Source: Candidatus Poribacteria bacterium (GTDB lineage Bacteria > Poribacteria > WGA-4E > WGA-3G). Taken from it: DNA of 64,000 nucleotides. Where the stretch lies: contig OY282374.1 in NCBI GenBank assembly GCA_958295815.1, positions 1,136,856 to 1,200,855 on the forward strand, given 5' to 3'. Each line of letters begins with the position of its first letter. Position 1 is the first letter of the stretch. Below, piece after piece: positions 34,684 through 43,400 of this stretch. Under the pieces are notes generated by a model. The model was not told the DNA's origin. It saw only the letters and a program-made list of their open reading frames with translations, and made no database searches. A program made the translations under genes and the position numbers.

Positions 34684-35817
34684 TTAGTAGCACGATCTGG
34701 ATGCGCACTCTTCAATGAATGCTAAAACGTCTTGTCGGGTGTACCCCTCTTTTTGGATGAGTTCATCGCAATTGACTCTGTTTTTCGCGTCAGGTCCCTT
34801 ACCGGCTTCGAGGATTGCGTTTGTCAACCAACTGGTACGAACACCGTTGATGCCGGAGGTATAGTTCGTCTCGTATTCACCTTTTGCCAAACCGACGAGT
34901 TGGTCAACTTTGTTCTGAGGGTATCCCTCTGGACGCGGATAAGAGAGTGGTTCCGCCTCACCGCCTTTGGGTATGTAACGAATGCCATTTTTAATTTCAA
35001 TCGTGCCTTCGTCGCCTTCTAAGATGACCCATTCCTCAAATCCGACACGTGTATTACCGAGGATGGTGATTGTCCCTTCGGCACCGTTATCCAGCGTTAC
35101 ATCAGAGTAGGAATTAATTTCAACAAACTTCGGAACGAGGTTTCCATCGTCGTCCTCAAACTTCATATCGGTTGTACCATAGACTTCAGCAGGCAAAGCA
35201 TCCGTCATCCACAAAAATATGTCTTGGAGATGGCTTCCAGAGTCGTTAGGCTGTCCACCGCCAGAGAAGCGTGGGTTGCCGCGCCAGCCGTGTGCTCCCC
35301 ACCGCTGTGCCATATAGACATCGAACTTCTGTAGATTTCCGATACGACCCTCGGCGATAGCACGTCTACCTGCCATATAGGTATCTTCGTAGTGTCGTTG
35401 ATACCCACCGACGAGATGTAGCCCACTCCCCATAGCAATTTTCGTTACCGCAATTGCGTCGCCGACGATATTTGCCATCGGTTTTTCGACGATGACATGG
35501 CAACCAGCGCGGAGGGCATACTTTGTGTGTATATCGTGCAGGGAGTGTGGTGAGAAAACGCCGACGATATCTAAATCTTCGTGATTAAGCATCTCGACAA
35601 ATTCATATTCACCGAGGTAGCGTTTACAACTGTTCGCTTTGTAACCGTCAACGCGTTCTTTGAGAGCGTCCTCTAAAGCGTCCAAGCTTGCTTCGTGGGT
35701 ATCCACAGCGGCAACGACTTCTGCATCCGGGCGTGTCGCGAAACCGAGAGTGTTGCCACGTCCGGCACCGCCTGGTCCAATTACACCAACTCTTAAAATA
35801 TCGTTTTTGCTTGCCAT
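34684..35817 (-). CDS. Gfo/Idh/MocA family oxidoreductase
   Basis: A 377-residue NAD(P)-dependent dehydrogenase-like protein. The Rossmann start is VGVIGPGGAGRGNTLGF and the lysine motif is CHVIVEKPMA. The substrate domain has FSGGGQPNDSGSHLQDIFLW, with the D-S-G-S-H pair. It ends in a cysteine-containing CASRSCY tail. It is longer than the gene at 26.5 kb and not closely similar. The substrate is unknown. It may be co-transcribed with the downstream TPR lipoprotein gene. Confidence 0.85.
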   Translation of the reverse strand: MASKNDILRVGVIGPGGAGRGNTLGFATRPDAEVVAAVDTHEASLDALEDALKERVDGYKANSCKRYLGEYEFVEMLNHEDLDIVGVFSPHSLHDIHTKYALRAGCHVIVEKPMANIVGDAIAVTKIAMGSGLHLVGGYQRHYEDTYMAGRRAIAEGRIGNLQKFDVYMAQRWGAHGWRGNPRFSGGGQPNDSGSHLQDIFLWMTDALPAEVYGTTDMKFEDDDGNLVPKFVEINSYSDVTLDNGAEGTITILGNTRVGFEEWVILEGDEGTIEIKNGIRYIPKGGEAEPLSYPRPEGYPQNKVDQLVGLAKGEYETNYTSGINGVRTSWLTNAILEAGKGPDAKNRVNCDELIQKEGYTRQDVLAFIEECASRSCY

Positions 35818-35862
35818 AATTCTAACATCTCCGCAGGTATGTGAAAAGAAACTTTGGGGCTA

Positions 35863-36099
35863 TTATGCCAACTTTGTGTATTCATACACTGGCATCGTAA
35901 TAGTCCGAACGGGTTGCTGGTGTTTCCACACTGCTTGTTGTAAGCGGTCGACCGTCTTTGGGGCGAAGTATTGTTCTCCTGTCTCAACGTTAACCCGGGC
36001 TGGCACGTTCTCAATTAAGAAAAATTTTCCACCCATCTCAAGGGCGTACGTAACCTTCTGCTCAACTAGGATTTCGTTCCAGGTTGCCTCGTTAGACAT
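35863..36099 (-). CDS. YgiT-like antitoxin without zinc cysteines
   Basis: A 78-residue protein resembling the C-terminal part of YgiT-type (MqsA N-domain) antitoxins. VTYALEMGGKFFLIENVPAR and ETGEQYFAPKTVDRLQ fit the pattern G-G-x-x-x-x-x-x-NVPA...GEQY. The usual CxxC pairs are absent; the first region reads NEILVEQK and the second NVETGE. The gene overlaps the DUF4258 gene by 8 bp, the usual toxin-antitoxin layout. It probably neutralises or represses that partner. Confidence 0.6.
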   Translation of the reverse strand: MSNEATWNEILVEQKVTYALEMGGKFFLIENVPARVNVETGEQYFAPKTVDRLQQAVWKHQQPVRTITMPVYEYTKLA

Positions 36100-36409
36100 T
36101 TTTTCTCCTTATTTTGAAATCAATCCATCGTCTTGGATCGGGTTCGTACAAAGTAATGAGTTTAACCAAAGGTCTTGATGGGTAACTACACTGGATATGC
36201 AGAGGTCGCTTAGATTTCGTGAATCCAAGAATAAGACAACTCGGTCCATACTTATCTTTTGGATAATCTTCCAGCATTTCACACGTTTCTATTGCTTCAC
36301 GAACTTCTTGCATTGTAATACGCCGTATGATGCTTTGGTTAGTGGCATGTCGCGAAAGTTCAAACTGCCAATTTCTGATTTTGGTGCATATTTCGTCGAG
36401 ATGGCTCAT
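36092..36409 (-). CDS. DUF4258 family protein, putative toxin
   Basis: 105 residues with the DUF4258 pattern: FELSRHATNQSIIRRITMQE (the S-x-H-A-x-x-R-x-x-x-R-x-I start), VREAIETCEMLEDYPKD and KRPLHIQCSY near the middle. DUF4258 proteins are commonly paired with YgiT-type antitoxins and are thought to have an RNase-like fold. I chose ATG at 36409; a TTG four codons upstream is possible. It is the first gene of the pair. Confidence 0.65.
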   Translation of the reverse strand: MSHLDEICTKIRNWQFELSRHATNQSIIRRITMQEVREAIETCEMLEDYPKDKYGPSCLILGFTKSKRPLHIQCSYPSRPLVKLITLYEPDPRRWIDFKIRRKNV

Positions 36410-36447
36410 GTCATGGCGCAATTACTGTAGTTTCATCATCAAATACC

Positions 36448-37188
36448 TTAACGGCTAAAGACGCGGAAAAGTTTTTTTATCGGATCGTAGAATTCGTCAA
36501 CTACGCGCTCTTTAAGCGGAATGATGGCGTTGTCCGTAATCGTAATATGCTCCGGACATACCTTCGTGCAGCATTTGGTGATATTACAATACCCGATACC
36601 GTCTGAATCTTTCAACTCTTCCAGTCGATTCTCGGTATCAATCGGATGCATCTCCAAGGAAGCCGCGTAGACGAAGAATCGGGGTCCTATAAATTCTTCG
36701 TGGAGATCGTGTTCCCGGAGGACATGACAGACATCTTGACAAAGGAAACACTCAATACATTTCCGAAATTCTTGGACGTGGTCGATGTCTTCCTGCTCCA
36801 TCCGCCACGTGCCATCTTCGGCATCAGGAGGTCGCGGTGTAAAGGGCTTCATCTTCTCTTTAACCCTGAAGTTCCATGACACGTCCGTAACGAGGTCTTT
36901 AATGAGCGGGAATGCCCGCATCGGTTCGACTGTGACGGGCTCGTCAAGGGGCAAGTCATTAAGGCGCGTCATACACATCAATTTCGGCTGCCCATTGACT
37001 TCAGCGGAGCAAGAACCGCATTTTCCTGCCTTACAGTTCCATCGGACAGCCATATCGTTTGCCTGTTCGGCTTGGATACGATGAACAGCGTCTAAAACCA
37101 CCATACCTTCGGAGACTTCGGTATCGTAATCAACAAATTCAGCACCATCCGCATTGCCGCGCCAAATTCTAAAAGTTGCTTTCGCCAT
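36448..37188 (-). CDS. sdhB: Succinate dehydrogenase/fumarate reductase iron-sulfur subunit
   Basis: The electron-transfer subunit of complex II. The [2Fe-2S] ferredoxin domain has CKAGKCGSCSAEVNG with a further Cys in KLMC. The C-terminal half has CIECFLCQDVCHV and CNITKCCTKVCPEH for the [4Fe-4S] and [3Fe-4S] clusters. It is 246 residues, last in the sdhC-sdhA-sdhB operon, 75 bp after sdhA. Confidence 0.92.
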   Translation of the reverse strand: MAKATFRIWRGNADGAEFVDYDTEVSEGMVVLDAVHRIQAEQANDMAVRWNCKAGKCGSCSAEVNGQPKLMCMTRLNDLPLDEPVTVEPMRAFPLIKDLVTDVSWNFRVKEKMKPFTPRPPDAEDGTWRMEQEDIDHVQEFRKCIECFLCQDVCHVLREHDLHEEFIGPRFFVYAASLEMHPIDTENRLEELKDSDGIGYCNITKCCTKVCPEHITITDNAIIPLKERVVDEFYDPIKKLFRVFSR

Positions 37189-37263
37189 TTTCTATTCCCT
37201 TTTTCTTAGGTAATGTGCGTACGCTTTACGATTGGATAACATGTTTTAAAGCACACCGTCCTT

Positions 37264-39096
37264 CTATTCCATCTCGTCTATGATTTCCTGCAGGTCAGCC
37301 CGGAGTTCATCAACTGGATGTCGCCTGACCTCCATCGTACCATCATCTGTCTTCTTGATGATAGTGTTGTATTTACTAGCACCGGGTTCCTCTTTCTCAG
37401 GATGATCGTCCCGTGAATGGGCACCAATGCTCGCCCTCCGCTCTAACGCTGCAAGCGCGATCGCTTCGGAGATAGTGAGCAGACAGTCAAGGTCAAGGGC
37501 TGTATGCCATCCGGAGTTGTATTCACGATTACCGATAGCATGAACGGTTGCTGCTTTTTCGCACAAACTCTCAATTTCCTCTAAGGCTTGTGTAAGGCTT
37601 TCTTGGCTTCGGGCAATCCCTACCAGTTCCTGCATTTTGTCTTGGAGTTGTGCCTGAATATCGTAGGGTCCCATCTGCTCACCACTACCGTCGTTTGCTG
37701 GATTCTCAAACGGTTTGAGTGTATGTGCAGCGATTTCATCAATTTGCCCTTCGTCAAGTGGGACGGTTTCGTTCTCCATCGCAAATTGCGCTGCATATTC
37801 ACCGGCGCGTTTACCGAAAACAAGCAGGTCAGATAGCGAGTTACCACCCAGTCTATTCGCACCGTGTAAGCCGGCAGCACATTCACCCGCAGCGAAAAGC
37901 CCCGGAACTGCTGTCATCTGTGAATCAGCATCCACACGGATACCACCCATAATATAGTGTGTCGTTGGACCCACCTCCATCGGTTCTTCGGTGATGTCGA
38001 TGTCAGCGAGTTCTTTGAACTGGTGGTACATGCTCGGCAGCTTCCTACGAATATGCTCGGTAGCATTCGGAATCTTTTCCTTAATCCATGATATATCCAA
38101 GAATACACCGCCGTGTGGGCTACCGCGGCCTTCTTGGACCTCTCGGACGATGCACCGCGCAACATGGTCACGGGTCAGAAGTTCCGGAGGACGACGCGCT
38201 TCCCGATCACCTTGGGTGTACAGCCACCCTTCTTCCGGGTTATCCGCCGTTTGATTCACGTAGAGTTCAGGGATGTCGTCGAACATGAAGCGGTTGTCTT
38301 CGTTGTTTGTGAGGATCCCCCCTTCGCCGCGCACCCCTTCTGTAACCAAGATACCTCGAACACTTGGGGGCCACACCATACCCGTGGGATGAAATTGGAC
38401 GAACTCCATATCTATTAATTCTGCCCCAGCGTGGTAAGCGAGGGAGTGTCCATCACCGGTGTATTCCCAACTATTACTCGTAATTTTGTATGCTTTTCCG
38501 ACACCACCCGTTGCTAAAACAATGGCTTTCGCAGAAAAGACTTTGAAGCGTCCTTTTTCACGTTCGTAGCCGAATGCCCCTGAGACCCTATCTCCCGTCT
38601 TTAGGAGCGAAATGACGGTATTCTCCATGTGCACTTCGATGCCTTGATGAATGCCGTGATCTTGCAAGGCACGGATCATTTCCAATCCCGTCCGGTCCCC
38701 GACGTGTGCAAGGCGCGGATATTGGTGCCCCCCAAAGTTCCGTTGAAGGATACCGCCATCTTGGGTCCTATCAAAGAGTGCCCCCCATGCTTCGAGTTCA
38801 CGCACCCGATCGGGTGATTCCTGTGCATGGAGTTCCGCCATGCGTGCGTTGGAGAGGTACTGACCACCACGCATCGTATCAGCGAAGTGAACGCGCCAGC
38901 TGTCTCTTTCATCGACGTTCGCCAGAGCCGCAGCGACGCCTCCTTCTGCCATAACAGTGTGTGCCTTGCCGAGTAAGGATTTGCACACGAGTCCAACCTT
39001 GAGATCACTTGTAGCCGCTTCAATGGCAGCACGAAGTCCAGCACCACCGGCTCCGATTATTAGGACGTCATATTCATGAGTTTCGTAAGATGCCAC
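37264..39096 (-). CDS. sdhA: Succinate dehydrogenase/fumarate reductase flavoprotein subunit
   Basis: A 610-residue FAD subunit that oxidises succinate. The dinucleotide site is LIIGAGGAGLRAAIEA; KAHTVMAEGGVAAAL precedes the flavin-attachment region. The active-site blocks include QFHPTGMVWPPSVRG and TTHYIMGGIRVD, and HGANRLGGNSLSDLLVFG is the typical C-terminal FAD site. It lies 46 bp after sdhC. The direction of catalysis in vivo is not decided by sequence. Confidence 0.94.
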   Translation of the reverse strand: MASYETHEYDVLIIGAGGAGLRAAIEAATSDLKVGLVCKSLLGKAHTVMAEGGVAAALANVDERDSWRVHFADTMRGGQYLSNARMAELHAQESPDRVRELEAWGALFDRTQDGGILQRNFGGHQYPRLAHVGDRTGLEMIRALQDHGIHQGIEVHMENTVISLLKTGDRVSGAFGYEREKGRFKVFSAKAIVLATGGVGKAYKITSNSWEYTGDGHSLAYHAGAELIDMEFVQFHPTGMVWPPSVRGILVTEGVRGEGGILTNNEDNRFMFDDIPELYVNQTADNPEEGWLYTQGDREARRPPELLTRDHVARCIVREVQEGRGSPHGGVFLDISWIKEKIPNATEHIRRKLPSMYHQFKELADIDITEEPMEVGPTTHYIMGGIRVDADSQMTAVPGLFAAGECAAGLHGANRLGGNSLSDLLVFGKRAGEYAAQFAMENETVPLDEGQIDEIAAHTLKPFENPANDGSGEQMGPYDIQAQLQDKMQELVGIARSQESLTQALEEIESLCEKAATVHAIGNREYNSGWHTALDLDCLLTISEAIALAALERRASIGAHSRDDHPEKEEPGASKYNTIIKKTDDGTMEVRRHPVDELRADLQEIIDEME

Positions 39097-39142
39097 GTAA
39101 AATTTTCCTCTCTATAAACATTTCTTTCTTACACCGAATTTA

Positions 39143-39961
39143 TTAAAATATAATCCAGTCTTGACCTATTGTCGGTGCTATAAAACGGACGTATACATCG
39201 GAAAAACCAACCCAACAGAGACTCATCCATGCCCAGAGCATGTGTCGCTCGTTTAAGCAGCTGACGCAATTATATGCTTGCCGACGGATAGGTGCTTTGG
39301 AAAGCAAATCAATACCACCGCCGACCAAATGGCGCAAGGAGTGGCATCCGAAGGTGTAGCCACCTAAAAGGACAACATTACCTGCCAAAATGATAGTACC
39401 TACACCGATGCCGAGAGTTTTACCACCGTTCCCATCGTCGAACCAGAGTGCTTTCCATACATCGTAAGCGAGAATACCTACAACAACGATCGCGATGTAG
39501 AGGAAATATCTATGGATGTTTTGTATAACCAACGGAAATGAGTGTTCACCTCGATAGTTATTGCGCGGTTCTGACACTGTGCAAGAGGGCGGATCTGCCC
39601 AAAACGCTTTGTAATACGCACCACGGTAGTAGTAGCATGTAAAGCGAAATCCGAGGGGTGCCCACAAAATGAGAACAGCAGGTGTAATGAAACCTGGTAT
39701 CCAATCTGGCATCATACCAAACCAACTGTGTTCAAGGCTATGCGCAACCTCTTCAGTACCAAAGAGCAGCGGTGAGTAGAAAGGCGATAAATAAGGACCG
39801 TGAAAGAAATGGTTCCCTTCAAAAACTCGAAAGGTTGCGTAAACGATAAATAGCCCCAATCCGACAAATACGGCTAAGGGCTGTAACCACCATGTATCTC
39901 GGCGGCGAGTCTGGAAAGCACCACGTTCCGTCAACGTGAGTTCTGGGTGTGTCATAGACAA
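39143..39961 (-). CDS. sdhC: Succinate dehydrogenase membrane anchor (Rv0249c-like)
   Basis: A 272-residue membrane protein with about five hydrophobic helices, for example LAVFVGLGLFIVYATFRVF, WIPGFITPAVLILWAPLGF and LGIGVGTIILAGNVVLLGG. Several His residues, including GCHSLRHLVGG and LEHSWFG, could bind heme. This long single anchor is like the Rv0249c type found in mycobacteria with a 610-650-residue SdhA and a 246-residue SdhB. It does not look like the small SdhC plus SdhD pair. It is the first gene behind a strong promoter. Confidence 0.75.
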   Translation of the reverse strand: MSMTHPELTLTERGAFQTRRRDTWWLQPLAVFVGLGLFIVYATFRVFEGNHFFHGPYLSPFYSPLLFGTEEVAHSLEHSWFGMMPDWIPGFITPAVLILWAPLGFRFTCYYYRGAYYKAFWADPPSCTVSEPRNNYRGEHSFPLVIQNIHRYFLYIAIVVVGILAYDVWKALWFDDGNGGKTLGIGVGTIILAGNVVLLGGYTFGCHSLRHLVGGGIDLLSKAPIRRQAYNCVSCLNERHMLWAWMSLCWVGFSDVYVRFIAPTIGQDWIIF

Positions 39962-40075
39962 TTTTTCCTTACCTTAAATGATGAAAATTGAAAGCGAGAT
40001 TGTAGTTAGGACGGGGGATGAAATAGCTAACCACTGTTGTTATTTTAAAGTAGGCTTTCGGATTTGTTGCAGTAT

Positions 40076-40104
40076 ATTGTATCATGTAACACGGTCTTTG
40101 TCAA
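40076..40104 (-). promoter_or_regulatory. Promoter of the sdh operon
   Basis: On the minus strand TTGACA (40099-40104), 17-bp spacer, TACAAT (40076-40081), preceded by TGA as an extended -10. Eleven of 12 bases match consensus. The start would be near 40069, about 108 nt before the sdhC ATG. Confidence 0.65.
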
Positions 40105-40138
40105 ATTAACGGGGCAACCTGAAGCGAAAATAAACCTG

Positions 40139-40879
40139 TTATGACACTAATGTGTGTGTCAACGGTTCCCAACCCAGCAGTCGTTTCGCCTTTGAAAGGT
40201 TAATCTCTTTCTGTTCGTGATCGCCAGCAATGAAAAAGGCGTCAAAGCCCTCGTGTTCAACCGAAATAGCGGCGAGATAGGCACGTGCCAAGTCTTCCTC
40301 ATCCGTCCACCAGATATGCACTGATGGGTCTTTTGTCTGAGGATAACGCTCAAGCCACTGCTCACGTGTAGAGGGACCAGTAATTCGTAGGGCGATAAGC
40401 GACATACCGTGTTCCCGAGCGAAGTATTCACATATTTGTTCACCAAATCCCTTCGTGAGCCCATAGACACCTGGGTTGTCACGGGGCACGACATCTTCGT
40501 AGGGGAAGTTATTTCGCGTCCGTTCATGCACAGTGAAAGTGCTTGTATAGACGGCATGTTGTATGCCTGCTTCCTTCGCGGCGTGTAACACAACGTGCAG
40601 CCCTTTTGCGTTCACCTCATAGTTTGCAGCAATGTCGTTGAAGTCCGCTACAGATGACCGATCGCTCGTTGGACGCAGCATCACCATATAGACAAACGTA
40701 TCCATGCCCTTCAATGCTTCCTGAACAATGTCCGCATCCGTAACAGACCCTTGGATATAGTCTACAGAGGTGTCTTTCGGCGGGTTGAGGTCGAGGACTC
40801 GGAAATTGTGATGGCTCTTCATGTAAGGGAAGGTCATTGTTCCGACGTGACCGGAACCACCTATCAGCAAAACATTCAT
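40139..40879 (-). CDS. NAD-dependent epimerase/dehydratase (extended SDR) family protein
   Basis: A 246-residue short-chain dehydrogenase-like protein. The cofactor motif GGSGHVGTM lies near the N-terminus (LLIGGSGHVG), DLNPPKDTS follows and the catalytic pair is VYGLTKGFGEQ (Tyr and Lys). TSTFTVHER supplies the Ser/Thr. It is shorter than most nucleotide-sugar epimerases. The product is unknown. It ends just upstream of the sdh promoter. Confidence 0.8.
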   Translation of the reverse strand: MNVLLIGGSGHVGTMTFPYMKSHHNFRVLDLNPPKDTSVDYIQGSVTDADIVQEALKGMDTFVYMVMLRPTSDRSSVADFNDIAANYEVNAKGLHVVLHAAKEAGIQHAVYTSTFTVHERTRNNFPYEDVVPRDNPGVYGLTKGFGEQICEYFAREHGMSLIALRITGPSTREQWLERYPQTKDPSVHIWWTDEEDLARAYLAAISVEHEGFDAFFIAGDHEQKEINLSKAKRLLGWEPLTHTLVS

Positions 40880-40959
40880 ACTCAGTCTCCTGTCTTGTCA
40901 GTGTAGCACAAAGGGCAATTACAGGCGCAGTTGGAAATCACGCCTACAGGATGTCTTTA

Positions 40960-41820
40960 CTATTCTTGATGTGCGTACGCGCGGTGCTGGATCCGCAAAT
41001 CGAAACTGTCTTCTGGATTCCATGTCGGCATATCTGGTGGTACCTCATAAGCAAACTGCTCTGTATCCGACGAATACGGATTCGTTCGGCGTTCGTGCAG
41101 CGCGCGTTGATAGAGTTTGCAGCGTTGCGCTAGGAACTCCGGCTGCCACCATTTATATTGGGCATTCCACTCTGGTGTCCGCTGATCGAAATAGATAACC
41201 CGGCGAAGCGTATCGCTTGTGTTGATTTTACTCCCGTGCAAGACTTTAGTGTGATGGAGCAGAATGTCACCCGGTTCTACCTCCGCTGGCACTGCGTCTT
41301 CACGTTCGAAATTGACTTCACCCCTATCGATAACTTCTTGTGCTTCTTCAATTCCCCAGAGATGACTTTTCGGGATTACCCAGACGCACCCATTATCAAC
41401 AGTAGAGTCATCTATGTAGATATCAATGTTGAAGATCGGATGATTCTCACGAATTGCATTGCCGTCGCGATGCCACCTAACGGAGGAACCGTGTTGCGGC
41501 AGTTTGAAGACCAGCGACTCATAGCACGGTATAAAATCAGGTCCGACGATTCGATGAAGCAGATCACCAATGAACGGATGTGCGAGCAATCGTAGCGAGA
41601 ATTCGTTCGGATGTGAGTGCAAATAGGTCAGATAGTAAGGAATACCTTCCGGTCCACGGTTACACCATTCATCTGCGGGCCCACCTCCCAAAATCTCATC
41701 AATAAGTCGTTGACTTTCGCGTTGTATAACGGCGAGTTCATCGGATTGGATTACCTGTTTCAGGATTAAGTAGCCGTTGTCATTAAAGAATTGAATTTCA
41801 TTATCGGTAATCTTTTGCAT
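40960..41820 (-). CDS. PhyH family dioxygenase
   Basis: About 286 residues. The iron ligands are VRWHRDGNAI (His and Asp) and VLHGSKIN (distal His), with TLRRVIYFDQR supplying the 2-oxoglutarate Arg. It begins MQKITDNEIQFFNDNGYLIL, typical of the family, so the ATG at 41820 was taken rather than an in-frame start 20 codons upstream. The Shine-Dalgarno site is weak. The kinase-like gene ends 66 bp upstream on the same strand. Confidence 0.83.
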   Translation of the reverse strand: MQKITDNEIQFFNDNGYLILKQVIQSDELAVIQRESQRLIDEILGGGPADEWCNRGPEGIPYYLTYLHSHPNEFSLRLLAHPFIGDLLHRIVGPDFIPCYESLVFKLPQHGSSVRWHRDGNAIRENHPIFNIDIYIDDSTVDNGCVWVIPKSHLWGIEEAQEVIDRGEVNFEREDAVPAEVEPGDILLHHTKVLHGSKINTSDTLRRVIYFDQRTPEWNAQYKWWQPEFLAQRCKLYQRALHERRTNPYSSDTEQFAYEVPPDMPTWNPEDSFDLRIQHRAYAHQE

Positions 41821-41886
41821 AATTGTATAGCAAGTTTTGGCTTGCAAGCTGCGCCAAAATCCTTTCCTATTTCTGTCCAAACCGTA

Positions 41887-42717
41887 TCAAACGGTTGGAA
41901 TTTTACTCGTAGCAATCGCGGCATGCCACGCTGAGACGAACGCTCGAACGGATTGGTATCTCAATTGTTTATCGGCATTTGTCGCCTTTTCTGCAACCTG
42001 CCACATAGCCTCACTCCCTTTCCAGTCATCGCGTGAGTTACTGCTATTGGCGAGTAACACGAACGCCGTCCGCCCTAACATGAAAACATTTGTTCTTTCG
42101 TCGATTCGTTCACCTTTCTGAAATTCTTCTGGTGCCATAAAGCGGCGTGAACCGTATAATCGTCCTCGGTCGTTTATGAAAGGTGCTGGATGGTAGTGGT
42201 CGAAATCGTAGAGATGCGTCTGCTTCTTTTCAAAGTTGTAAATAATACAGCCGTCGTAAAAATCTTCGGCGATGAAGCCTTTTTTTTCGATAAGGAGATG
42301 AACATCATAGATGACATTGAGCGCATCAACGATTTCATCTGCTGGTAACGCACAAAATCTATCACGCGGATGGATCTCACCCGGATGTAGTTCCCTTTCA
42401 GGACGCAAACCTTCGCCATTTACCCAATTGTAGACCAGTGTGAATCCGTCGGGGGTACTAAAGGCATTATGCAATTGCGGGAGTGCCTCGTGTTGTACAG
42501 CGGTGTGGAAACGGACAGCTTGCTTGAGCCACGTGATGGTCTGTGGGATGTTACCGTGTTTGACAAACCAACGTTGGCTGTCCACCTCTACCTTGAATGA
42601 TTGGCATCTTGAGTCGTGTTCTGGAAACCGGTACGTGCCTTCTCCAATGTGTTTTAAATAGTCGGAGATATCTGTGTCAATTTCCGTAATGTCCAGAAGT
42701 GGGTGCTGGGTAGGCAT
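41887..42717 (-). CDS. Protein kinase-like protein with altered catalytic loop
   Basis: A 276-residue kinase-fold protein. Lys53 in WFVKHG fits the beta-3 lysine. AEDFYDGCIIY (150-160) aligns with the HGD-x-x-x-GN-I-L type of catalytic loop: Asp152 is kept but the usual Asn is Cys157. LYDFDHY (Asp171, Asp173) replaces DFG. GSRRFMAPEEF gives an APE-type motif and DERTNVFMLGRTA the F-helix Asp. It may be a weak kinase or a pseudokinase. No regulatory or membrane domain is present. GAGGA precedes the ATG. Confidence 0.68.
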   Translation of the reverse strand: MPTQHPLLDITEIDTDISDYLKHIGEGTYRFPEHDSRCQSFKVEVDSQRWFVKHGNIPQTITWLKQAVRFHTAVQHEALPQLHNAFSTPDGFTLVYNWVNGEGLRPERELHPGEIHPRDRFCALPADEIVDALNVIYDVHLLIEKKGFIAEDFYDGCIIYNFEKKQTHLYDFDHYHPAPFINDRGRLYGSRRFMAPEEFQKGERIDERTNVFMLGRTAFVLLANSSNSRDDWKGSEAMWQVAEKATNADKQLRYQSVRAFVSAWHAAIATSKIPTV

Positions 42718-42812
42718 TCATTATATCCTCAGACATGGTAAACTACGTCTTAATCGTTTTGCGTGGGTTTTGTAGAATCGCCATAATAATATACACCGAA
42801 AACGGAAAAAAG

Positions 42813-43157
42813 TCACGTTTTTTTGTTTAAATAGGGTGTCAAGTCCCAAAGGAGAATAGATCCATCAAAACTCGCACTCGCCAAGAGTTCATTATAAGGA
42901 GAATAGGCAAATCTGGACGCATATCGGAACGGTAATGTCGTGAGAATTTCCTGCTGTTTGATGTCCCACAAGCATATTGCTTCTCCATAAAGCAATTCTT
43001 CCGTTCGCGCTTCGGTGCATGCCAGATACGAACCACAAGGAGAAAACCCTCTATTATCCCAAAGCCTAACGGTGCCGTTGTCGAGGCTAACGATGTAAAA
43101 TTTTCCTCTGGAATCTGGACTGAACGGAGAGGCGGTTTGTATATTTCCACTTTTCAT
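42813..43157 (-). CDS. WD40 repeat fragment protein
   Basis: 114 residues with two or three WD40-like blades: SLDNGTVRLWD, GEAICLWDIKQQEILTTLPF and ELLASASFDGSILLWDL. A full propeller needs about seven blades, so this is either a remnant of a longer gene or a small protein that joins others. AAAGGAGG directly before the ATG makes translation likely. The second blade looks shortened (RGFSPCGSYLACTEA follows the first WD directly), which supports internal deletion. Confidence 0.55.
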   Translation of the reverse strand: MKSGNIQTASPFSPDSRGKFYIVSLDNGTVRLWDNRGFSPCGSYLACTEARTEELLYGEAICLWDIKQQEILTTLPFRYASRFAYSPYNELLASASFDGSILLWDLTPYLNKKT

Positions 43158-43400
43158 TAAAACCTCCTTTTGTGAATCAGAGGTGGGCTAATTCGTACGG
43201 GGTGGGTGGGATACAATGCGTAAGATCGTTTGAGGAGAGGGATTGAGACAGAAGCAAGAATGGCGGTTCTAAAAATATCTGCTTGCAACCTTTACCAAAA
43301 TAATATATCATATATGTGTTAAAAACTTAACCTTTTTTAAGAAAACCCAAAAATCGCCTTTATATAACATAGCGTGCTATAGAGGATACAGGAACCTTTT

